Assembly: GCA_964352905.1 (NCBI GenBank)
Contig: CAYGTS010000033.1
Span: forward strand, 1-19,582
Direction of reading: 5' to 3'
DNA length: 19,582 nucleotides
Source: CAYGTS01 sp964352905
GTDB taxonomy: Bacteria; Pseudomonadota; Gammaproteobacteria; JAHCLG01
Shown here: piece after piece, positions 1 to 6,664 of the stretch
How positions within the stretch are numbered: position 1 is the stretch's first letter
Layout of the letters: the number at the start of each line of letters is the position of its first letter
Program-made: the position numbers and the translations under genes
The notes under the pieces: model-generated
Seen by the model: the letters and a program-made list of their open reading frames with translations, nothing else
What the model was told of the DNA's origin: nothing
The model's database searches: none

Positions 1-1
1 A

Positions 2-1063
2 TGTGAGATTGCCCAAATATGGCTGTTCCTCGCTACACCGGGAATTGCTGCCTTACCACCTGATCAGCAAGGGACTTATTTAAACTGGGATATTGCCAAA
101 GATCGCGAAGCAATTTTAAAACATGAGTTACCAGCAACCCATCTATGGATTTTTGATGAAATTCATAAGTACCCAAATTGGCGTAATTATTTAAAAGGTT
201 TATACGATCAATTTGCAGACAGTAAAGCCATTTTAGTGACAGGCAGTGCGAGACTTGATTATTACCGGCGCGGTGGTGATTCGTTGCAAGGACGGTATCA
301 TTACTTGCGTCTTAACCCGTTATCTGTTGCGGAATTAAAATTACAACAGCAAGCTGATATATTAACATTGTATCAACTCGGCGGTTTTCCCGAACCGTAT
401 TTTTCAGGCGTTGCTGTTGAAGCAAAACGCTGGTCACGTGAATATCGCCAGCGCTTAATCCAAGACGATTTATTATCACTTGAAAAAGTGCATGATATTG
501 CAAAACTCGAATTATTAATGTTGCGTTTGCCGCAATTGGTCGGTGCACCGTTATCGATTAATGCCTTACGTGAAGATTTACAAGTCAGTCACAATACCGC
601 GGCGAATTGGCTTGATATTTTAGAGCGACTCTATGCGTTATTCCGTTTAGCGCCGTTTGGCGCACCCATGCTACGCGCTGTTAAAAAAGAGCAAAAACAT
701 TTTCATTATGATTGGACTTTAATTGAGGATGAAGGCGCGCGTTTTGAAAATATGGTGGCGTGTCATTTACTCAAATGGGTGCAATTTCAAGAAGACACGC
801 AAGGTCGTGATGTGGGCTTGCGTTATTTTCGTGATATTGATGGGCGCGAGGTCGATTTTATTATTGTTGAAAATAATCAACCAATTGCCGCGATTGAATG
901 TAAATTAAACGATCGCGCCATTAGCCCCAGTTTAATCTATTTTAAAAAACGCTTTCCTGATTGCCAAGCGTGGCAAATTGCACTGCATAGCCAAAAAGAT
1001 TACCTTTCTAAAGAAAGTATTCGCGTTTGTCCTGCATTGCTTTATTTGCAAGGGTTGGTGTAA
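2..1063 (+). CDS. AAA ATPase with C-terminal DUF4143 nuclease-like domain (5' truncated by window edge)
   Basis: The reading frame is open from base 2, so the first in-frame ATG at 236 is internal and the true start lies before the window; 353 codons are visible. The visible N-terminal part has a Walker B segment (LWIFDEIHKYPNWRNYLKG, about bases 149-205) and a sensor-like VTGSAR, as in AAA_14 ATPases. The Walker A loop must lie just upstream. A winged-helix-like middle (SINALREDLQVSHNTAANWL) is followed by a PD-(D/E)XK-like C-terminus (GREVDFII, then IECK), typical of DUF4143 proteins. Such proteins are common, often multi-copy and of unsettled function; some are discussed as mobile or defence-associated. 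The gene converges on the next one with only 13 bases between the two stops. Family assignment is firm; the cellular role is unknown. Confidence 0.88.
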   Translation, partial: CEIAQIWLFLATPGIAALPPDQQGTYLNWDIAKDREAILKHELPATHLWIFDEIHKYPNWRNYLKGLYDQFADSKAILVTGSARLDYYRRGGDSLQGRYHYLRLNPLSVAELKLQQQADILTLYQLGGFPEPYFSGVAVEAKRWSREYRQRLIQDDLLSLEKVHDIAKLELLMLRLPQLVGAPLSINALREDLQVSHNTAANWLDILERLYALFRLAPFGAPMLRAVKKEQKHFHYDWTLIEDEGARFENMVACHLLKWVQFQEDTQGRDVGLRYFRDIDGREVDFIIVENNQPIAAIECKLNDRAISPSLIYFKKRFPDCQAWQIALHSQKDYLSKESIRVCPALLYLQGLV

Positions 1064-1076
1064 TGGAAGTTAAGGG

Positions 1077-2510
1077 TTAAACGCGTTGCCAAGGTCTTGC
1101 CATAGGATCGTTGTGCTGCACTGAATTTTCCACTGGCGCACGCGCTGCTTTTATTTTTTCTTGTAAATCGTTAGAAAGCTCATGTTGAAAAACTTCATTA
1201 CGATCTAATGTGTAATAGTATTTGCTATCGCCAAAATAAGGTCTTATATCGCCATCAGCGTCATGCTTGGTAAATGCATTTTCAAATGTTTGATCTTGGC
1301 GATACTTCAGTTGATTAAATTGGTGTGATGTTAGCACAAGGGCATGTTGAAATTCACCTTGAAAGTAATGCTCATGTCTTGCTAGGGCGATCTTAGCGCT
1401 ATAGCCAATCTCGCGAGCTGCTTCATCTGGGTTTATTTCGTAATGCTTTTTAAAAACCGCTCGATCCGCTTCCTCCTGAAAATAAATTACATATTTTTCT
1501 GTATGATGATTTTCTAACTGAAATTTCGCTATAGCCACACGAACCGGAAACTCAGCTTTTGCCTGCTGCAATGCAGCGGTGACTGCCTTTGTAGCAGCAG
1601 TCTGGTGAATAGCCTCGTGAGTGCGGCGGTGTGTGTTTAAGATTTCACTAATGCTTCTTCCTGCTGGTTCATCGCCAAAGGTATAATTCAGCAAGAATTT
1701 ACCAACAGGGCCACCCCCAGGAAAACCATCGTTATGTGATGTATAACGATAACGTGAATTTTGCTTGATAGACAAGCGTACTTGGTCATCATTTGTCTGC
1801 GCAAGCAAGTAGTTGATTTCATCCTGCTCAAACTTTAAATTTTTCCAAGGAGTTTTATTGCCCTGGTTAGGATTAATTTTATCGTATACCCGTTGTTCTA
1901 CAGGTATTATGAGGCCAAAGCGGCTTATTAAAAAATTAAGTTCGAACCTATTAAAACTTCTTTGCCGCTCACTCTGCAATTTTTTTATAATCCGGGAGGC
2001 AAGTAGTTCTCGCATAAAATCTGACAATCCATGGTGCTTAAATATCTTTGCTTGTGAGTTTTTTAAAAATGATTGTAGTTCTGCGAGCAAATACTCTTTT
2101 TCGTTAGCGGTAAATGATTGATTGTTAGGGGTTGCATTTATCTTTCCGAACAACCCGCCAAGCTTAGGATCTGTGTTAAAATTTTGCTTAATAAGCTCGA
2201 TCTGCCCTGGCACTAATCCAGCAAGAACGTGGAATCCATTAACTTTACCTTGTTCCTCGTAGATATTTTGTAAATCAGGACGACGTAACCACGCCAATGC
2301 TTTCGTGATTTTGGCTATTTTTGCTTCAGTTTTTACAGGATTAGTGAAGTATTTTTTAATCCTCCATAGTGATATATTGAATCCTGATTTGTGCTGAGGA
2401 TTCCTAATTCGATCTAGCTCATCCTGTAAACGCTGTTTAATTTCTTCAAGCGCTGATACTAGCGTAGCTTGCATTGCTGCAAAAAGGTTATTAGGTTGTC
2501 CACTCATCAT
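1077..2510 (-). CDS. Unrecognised 477-residue soluble protein without cysteine
   Basis: I do not recognise this protein. It has no signal peptide and no membrane segment. Residues 14-37 form a charged amphipathic helix that could be a short coiled coil. It contains no cysteine. Three loosely similar stretches each end in a hydrophobic E..YLLA-like motif (YLLA at 140-143, FLIS at 193-196, YLLA at 234-237) and suggest degenerate helical repeats of about 40-53 residues. A glycine-rich turn (GFPGGGPVG) sits near 262-270 and an acidic DADGD loop near 417-421. The start at 2510 has an AGGTG ribosome-binding sequence 7 bases upstream; a second ATG is the next codon. It stands alone, convergent with the ATPase gene. 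In a host-associated Legionellales such an orphan could be a secreted effector, but nothing in the sequence proves this. Confidence 0.7.
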   Translation of the reverse strand: MMSGQPNNLFAAMQATLVSALEEIKQRLQDELDRIRNPQHKSGFNISLWRIKKYFTNPVKTEAKIAKITKALAWLRRPDLQNIYEEQGKVNGFHVLAGLVPGQIELIKQNFNTDPKLGGLFGKINATPNNQSFTANEKEYLLAELQSFLKNSQAKIFKHHGLSDFMRELLASRIIKKLQSERQRSFNRFELNFLISRFGLIIPVEQRVYDKINPNQGNKTPWKNLKFEQDEINYLLAQTNDDQVRLSIKQNSRYRYTSHNDGFPGGGPVGKFLLNYTFGDEPAGRSISEILNTHRRTHEAIHQTAATKAVTAALQQAKAEFPVRVAIAKFQLENHHTEKYVIYFQEEADRAVFKKHYEINPDEAAREIGYSAKIALARHEHYFQGEFQHALVLTSHQFNQLKYRQDQTFENAFTKHDADGDIRPYFGDSKYYYTLDRNEVFQHELSNDLQEKIKAARAPVENSVQHNDPMARPWQRV

Positions 2511-2605
2511 AATACATCACCTGAAGGGTTGATTCTTATTAAAGCCATTTTAGCAAAAGCTTAAAAATAAGCCAGCAGAGTTTTGCGTGAGTTGGTAACT
2601 TACTC

Positions 2606-2665
2606 TCATTCCACAATAATCTTGCCGCGATACAGGCCCATCGGGCAGCTAAACGAAATTTTCAA
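2606..2665 (-). pseudogene. C-terminal relic of a cupredoxin gene
   Basis: On the minus strand, 19 codons followed by TGA read LKISFSCPMGLYRGKIIVE. This matches the C-terminal copper-ligand strand typical of heavy-metal-associated cupredoxins (F-x-C-x-M-G-M/L-x-x-G-x-I-x-V). An in-frame TAA lies immediately upstream and no start codon is available. The relic lies downstream of copA on the same strand, where a copper-binding cupredoxin would make functional sense. The rest of the gene appears deleted or replaced by the repeats at 2692-2898. The call rests on a short motif, so it is moderately confident. Confidence 0.55.
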
Positions 2666-2691
2666 TTAACTGTATAATAATCATAAGGTTC

Positions 2692-2769
2692 CGTCATTGC
2701 GAGGAGCGCAGCGACGACGCAATCCAGGGTTAGGATCGGCGATTTTGCAAAATTTCCGCCGCAATGACT
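2692..2769. repeat. REP-like interspersed palindromic element
   Basis: The element is bounded by a 9-base inverted repeat: GTCATTGCG at 2693-2701 and CGCAATGAC at 2760-2768. Its left half contains a small hairpin (TTGCG ... CGCAA around AGGAGCGCAGCG) and the string GCAATCC. This CGTCATTGCGAG...GCAATCC pattern resembles extragenic repeats I know from several Rickettsia- and Legionellales-like genomes. It sits between the cupredoxin relic and the MITE that ends copA. Confidence 0.6.
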
Positions 2770-2800
2770 AATCGTGCCACTGCATTAACTAACATCACAT

Positions 2801-2898
2801 GTAACTATTCACCCTGTGGATGGGAACGCCCTGATCCCCGCTTATCAAGAGGACTGGCGTTTGGGCAAATATGAAGCTAAAGGGGGGTAAGCAGATAC
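2801..2898 (-). mobile_element. MITE copy C (98 bp), overlapping the 3' end of copA
   Basis: It begins GTAACTATTCACCCTG and ends GTAAGCAGATAC, which are imperfect terminal inverted repeats of the family seen at 11509, 11698 and 16851. Bases 2801-2862 equal the reverse complement of 16909-16970 with one mismatch. The right part carries the AAGCTAAAGGGG block shared with copy B. No 8-base target duplication is visible at its ends, so one side may have decayed or recombined. Its right 54 bases are the stop codon and last 17 codons of copA. Confidence 0.8.
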
Positions 2899-4890
2899 AA
2901 AGCGTAAGCGATTTGCATTTAATACAATCGTTAAAGAAGATGCCGCCATCGCAGCACCGGCAATAACCGGGCTTAATAATATGCCAAACACAGGATATAA
3001 AATCCCGGCAGCCACCGGAATGCCAAGGCCATTATAAATAAAGGCAAAAAATAAATTTTGTTTAATATTGCGCAATGTTGCATGCGAAATTTGGATCGCT
3101 TGCGGTACAGTCACTAAACTATTGCGCAGTAACGTGATATCGGCGCTTTCAATCGCCACATCGGTACCGCTGCCAATCGCAAACCCTACATTGGCTTGGG
3201 ATAAGGCTGGTGCGTCATTAATGCCATCACCCACCATCGCAACAATTTTACCGCCTTTTTGCAATTTAGTAATGTAATCGAGTTTTTCTTGCGGTAATAC
3301 ATCGGCAATGAATTTATCAACACCAACTTCATTCGCTACAACCTGTGCGGTGTGTTGATTATCACCGGTGAGCATGACGACTTTAATTCCTTGTTGTTGC
3401 AATGCTTGAATGGCCGCTAAGGAATCTGGTTTAATCGCATCGGAAATACCAATAATACCGAGTAATTCATTATCGGTGGCCAAATAAATTACGGTTTGCC
3501 CCTGCCCCGCAAAATGATTAGCGGTTTGTTCATGTTCTGCTAACAAAATTTTATTGTCATGCATTAATTTATAATTACCCAAAAAATAATTTCTCTTTTC
3601 ATAGCGGCAAATCACCCCTTTGCCACTGATCGCTTTAAATTCTTCGGGTTGAAATAATTCAACACCCTCATGTTGTGCGCTTTCTACAATGGCTGCGGCT
3701 AAAGGGTGTTCAGAGTTTGCCTCAATGCTGGCTGCAATTTGAATGATTTTAGTTTTATCAAGATTACTTGCAGCATAAACTTGGCTAACAGTGGGTTTAC
3801 CCTGGGTGATAGTGCCGGTTTTATCTAATACCACGACATCAATTTTTGATGCGGTTTGCAACGCATCGCCATCGCGAATTAAAATGCCATTTTCAGCGGC
3901 TTTACCCACACCCACCATAATTGACATTGGTGTGCCTAAGCCCAACGCGCAAGGGCAAGCAATAATTAAAACCGTCATGCCGGTGGCAATCATAAACGCT
4001 ATTTTAGGTTCAGGCCCAAAGTTTAACCAAACTAGGGCAGTGATAATGGCTGTGATTAAAACGATTGGCACAAAATAACTTGAAATTTTATCCACTAAAC
4101 GCCCAATTGCCGGTTTAGAATTTTGCGCTTGTTGCACTAAACTAATAATACGTGCCAAGGCGGTATCTTTACCCACGGCGGTCGCTTTATAAAAAAAGGA
4201 CCCTGATTGATTCATCGTACCAGCAGCAACATGATCAGTTTGCTGTTTTTTAATTGCCACAGGTTCACCGGTTAGCATCGATTCATCGATATAGGATTCA
4301 CCTAAGGTTATCGTGCCATCGACTGGAATTTGATTGCCGGGTTTGATGCGAATTAAATCGCCGATTTTAACTTCATCGATCGGCACGTCTTTTTCATGTC
4401 CTTCATCAACAATGATTTTCGCGGTTTTGGGTTGTAAGCCAATTAGTTTTTTAATCGCAGCGGATGTGTTACGCTGCGCACGTGCCTCTAAAAATGCACC
4501 TAAATTAACAAAGGCAATAATTAAACTAGAGGCTTCAAAATAAACATGGCGTGCTAATTCAGGAATAACATTCGGGAAAAGTAACACTGCGGTTGAATAA
4601 AGCCAAGCTGCACTGGTGCCGATCACAATTAAGGTATCCATGTTAGCATGCTGTGATCCAAATGCTTTAAATGCTGATTTAAACATATGACCTGCCGAAT
4701 ACACCAGCACACTTAAGCTAAAAAAAGCGCATAGCCACCAAACAATTTGTCCTTGATCGGAATAAAAATCAGGTACTAAATCAAACATGGAAATAATGAA
4801 TAACGGTATGCTGATAATCCACGCATACAGGGTTTTACGCAATAAACGGGATTGAAATTGTTCTTCTAAGTTGGTGTGACAGGTTTTCAT
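2845..4890 (-). CDS. copA: Cu(+)-exporting P1B-type ATPase CopA
   Basis: This inner-membrane pump hydrolyses ATP to export Cu(I) from the cytoplasm. Visible motifs are the actuator TGEP (207-210), the transmembrane CPC metal site (312-314), DKTGT with phospho-Asp356, SEHPLA (393-398) in the nucleotide domain, TGDN (508-511) and GDGINDAP (554-561). YN (619-620) and MAASS (648-652) in the last helices match the P1B-1 copper class. At 681 residues it is short because it has no N-terminal HMA metal-binding domain (CxxC); only a single early Cys4 is present. After the canonical NANRLRF ending, the last 17 residues (VSAYPPLASYLPKRQSS) are encoded by the MITE at 2801-2898. The start overlaps the ygfZ stop (ATGA), with AAGGTGA 8 bases upstream, so translation is probably coupled. 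Confidence 0.95.
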   Translation of the reverse strand: MKTCHTNLEEQFQSRLLRKTLYAWIISIPLFIISMFDLVPDFYSDQGQIVWWLCAFFSLSVLVYSAGHMFKSAFKAFGSQHANMDTLIVIGTSAAWLYSTAVLLFPNVIPELARHVYFEASSLIIAFVNLGAFLEARAQRNTSAAIKKLIGLQPKTAKIIVDEGHEKDVPIDEVKIGDLIRIKPGNQIPVDGTITLGESYIDESMLTGEPVAIKKQQTDHVAAGTMNQSGSFFYKATAVGKDTALARIISLVQQAQNSKPAIGRLVDKISSYFVPIVLITAIITALVWLNFGPEPKIAFMIATGMTVLIIACPCALGLGTPMSIMVGVGKAAENGILIRDGDALQTASKIDVVVLDKTGTITQGKPTVSQVYAASNLDKTKIIQIAASIEANSEHPLAAAIVESAQHEGVELFQPEEFKAISGKGVICRYEKRNYFLGNYKLMHDNKILLAEHEQTANHFAGQGQTVIYLATDNELLGIIGISDAIKPDSLAAIQALQQQGIKVVMLTGDNQHTAQVVANEVGVDKFIADVLPQEKLDYITKLQKGGKIVAMVGDGINDAPALSQANVGFAIGSGTDVAIESADITLLRNSLVTVPQAIQISHATLRNIKQNLFFAFIYNGLGIPVAAGILYPVFGILLSPVIAGAAMAASSLTIVLNANRLRFVSAYPPLASYLPKRQSS

Positions 4891-5945
4891 GGTTTAGTCA
4901 CCTTACGTTGGTTATCATAAGGCAAGGGTAAAAAATGCAAAAAATAATCCGGCTGATCGTTCAGATAGCAACAATTATCTATCGCAAATTCATCTTTAAC
5001 AACGGCGAGTAATTGCATACCACCGTTTACATCAGGTTTAGCAATCACCACATCGCCAGCATCGATCACTTGTTCGGCTTGTTTAGCCATAATTTTTGTA
5101 CCAGGACGTGTAATCAGTTGCGAATCAACGTGCGCGCGATAAAGATGACTTTTAAGCTTACCTAAAAATTCCATGCGTGCTACGACTTCTTGGCCGGTAT
5201 AACAACCTTTATTAAAACTCACGCCTCCTAATGCCGGAAAGTTAATTTGGTGTGGCGTGAAATGCCCAATTGTAGAAGGATAGATCGTTGGTAATCCATT
5301 TTGAATATTGATTAACTGCCAACTATCTGCGCCCACCGGCGTGGCTTTTTGGCACAAGTGTTGCCACAACGGAATCATGCTAGCGGCCGGTGCAAAAATC
5401 AGGAAGCGTTTAATGTCACTCGAAATATTTAAAATAATGCAATCATGCAGGTGGCTGACTTGATTCATTTTTAGCGGTAAATGATTAAAAAAATCGCCTA
5501 AGAGTTTAGGGATGTTAGGTCCTGCCACACACACTTGCACCCAATTGTTACTATCATTACTAAGAGTGGCTTTAGAAAAAACCGCGTACTTTTGTAATTG
5601 TGCAAGCGTAGGCACCACAATGGTTCCCGGCATGAATAAATAATAACAACCTTCTCCCATAAAAATGCGAAAGGTTGCGAGCACACGCCCCTTGGGATTG
5701 CAATAGGCACCAATCGTGCTTTGTTGCTCTGTAATTGTATCCATATTACAGGTCAGTTGGCCTTGTAAGAATTTTTTAGCCTCATCACCGCTGACTTTAA
5801 TAATGCCTTTATGTGACAAATCAATGATCGTGTCATGAGTAAAGGTTAAGCTTAATTCGTGCTGGAAATTACCGTAATCCGTGATGCGATCCCGATAATA
5901 GTTGGGATGATACTGTTTAAGAAACTGTTGCCACGTCTTGTCCAT
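4887..5945 (-). CDS. ygfZ: Folate-binding YgfZ family protein (Fe-S cluster/tRNA modification related)
   Basis: YgfZ proteins resemble the GcvT aminomethyltransferase fold. They bind tetrahydrofolate and support activity of certain Fe-S enzymes, including MiaB-dependent tRNA thiolation. The diagnostic motif K-G-C-Y-T-G-Q-E is at 246-253, with the conserved cysteine at 248. A GcvT-like N-terminal segment, FLQGQLTCNM, lies at 59-68. Length (352) is within the usual range of about 320-350. The gene is divergent from sdhE-ygfX, the same arrangement as in E. coli. Its stop overlaps the copA start by three bases, an unexpected partner. The start at 5945 leaves 55 bases to the sdhE start, so both promoters share this short AT-rich gap. 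Confidence 0.92.
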   Translation of the reverse strand: MDKTWQQFLKQYHPNYYRDRITDYGNFQHELSLTFTHDTIIDLSHKGIIKVSGDEAKKFLQGQLTCNMDTITEQQSTIGAYCNPKGRVLATFRIFMGEGCYYLFMPGTIVVPTLAQLQKYAVFSKATLSNDSNNWVQVCVAGPNIPKLLGDFFNHLPLKMNQVSHLHDCIILNISSDIKRFLIFAPAASMIPLWQHLCQKATPVGADSWQLINIQNGLPTIYPSTIGHFTPHQINFPALGGVSFNKGCYTGQEVVARMEFLGKLKSHLYRAHVDSQLITRPGTKIMAKQAEQVIDAGDVVIAKPDVNGGMQLLAVVKDEFAIDNCCYLNDQPDYFLHFLPLPYDNQRKVTKP

Positions 5946-6000
5946 CGTTTTGTATTACTATATGATTAAAATAAAATGGTACTTTAGCACCGGAACAATC

Positions 6001-6267
6001 ATGTCACAACACCTTGATGCAAAACGTTTAAAATGGGCTTGTCGCCGCGGTATGCTTGAACTGGATATCTTTTTAGGCAACTTTTTAGAGCATGTTTATG
6101 CCAGCCTTTCCTCACAACAAAAACAGTGTTTTGTCGATTTATTAACGTATCCCGATCCGGTATTATTTGCTTGGCTAACTGGCGCACAACAACCTGAAAA
6201 CCCTGAACTGCAAGCAATGGTAACCTTAATTCATGCAACAACCGTTAATCGTAATCAATCTGACTAA
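6001..6267 (+). CDS. sdhE: SdhE/YgfY FAD assembly factor
   Basis: This is a small cytoplasmic protein that helps attach FAD covalently to the flavoprotein subunit of succinate dehydrogenase. The N-terminal KRLKWACRRGMLELD contains the RGxxE signature (R16-G17-M-L-E20). The 88-residue product is the normal size. An in-frame ATG at 5938 exists, but it would add 21 atypical residues and overlap the divergent ygfZ start. I chose 6001, which has CGGAAC 6-11 bases upstream. The stop overlaps the ygfX start region by 35 bases, indicating a coupled two-gene operon. Confidence 0.9.
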   Translation: MSQHLDAKRLKWACRRGMLELDIFLGNFLEHVYASLSSQQKQCFVDLLTYPDPVLFAWLTGAQQPENPELQAMVTLIHATTVNRNQSD

Positions 6268-6664
6268 ATCAACCTGGCTGTTGATTTATTTTATCTTCTT
6301 GCATTGCGGTGCGTTACTCGCATTAACCCTCACGGATATTACATTTTCCATAAAATTTTTATTAGCCACGATCGTGTTAGGGCATGCCGTACAGTTATAT
6401 TATCGGCAGGGGCGTTTTGCTATTCATAAGATCAGCTATCAAAAAGCAGGGGTGTGGTTGCTACAGGATCAACACAATATTATTTATCCTGCCAAATTAG
6501 TAGGTGAAAATTTTGTGACAGCGCCATTAATGATTTTACAGTTTCGTTTAATTGATACGCATAAAAAAATAGCCAGTATTATTACCGCTGATAATAGTGA
6601 TCAGCAGCAACGGCGGCGATTAAGAGTTTTTTTGCATGTCACAAAACAGCAATTATTGAATTAA
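6233..6664 (+). CDS. ygfX: YgfX/CptA-like inner-membrane protein
   Basis: This is a 143-residue protein with two adjacent membrane segments near residues 13-33 and 38-56, followed by a cytoplasmic domain ending in a basic RRRLRVFL stretch. That architecture and the position directly after sdhE match YgfX (CptA), the partner of SdhE/CptB. YgfX has been described in E. coli as a toxin-like protein acting on cytoskeletal proteins; whether that holds here is unknown. It starts 35 bases inside sdhE. Its 3' end overlaps the convergent glnD stop by 12 bases. Sequence conservation in this family is low, so the call leans on synteny and topology. Confidence 0.75.
   Translation: MQQPLIVINLTKSTWLLIYFIFLHCGALLALTLTDITFSIKFLLATIVLGHAVQLYYRQGRFAIHKISYQKAGVWLLQDQHNIIYPAKLVGENFVTAPLMILQFRLIDTHKKIASIITADNSDQQQRRRLRVFLHVTKQQLLN

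Noticed and set aside
236..1063. Complete gene starting at ATG 236 for the ATPase
   Set aside because: The frame is open to the window edge and encodes the Walker B region upstream of 236, so this ATG is internal.
1813..2121. Open frames on the opposite strand of the 477-residue gene and similar antisense frames elsewhere (e.g. 3791-4078, 12265-12597)
   Set aside because: They are shadows of real genes, with no ribosome-binding site and no recognisable protein features.
5938..6000. Upstream ATG extending SdhE by 21 residues
   Set aside because: The extension overlaps the divergent ygfZ start and is unlike SdhE N-termini; the ATG at 6001 gives the normal length.
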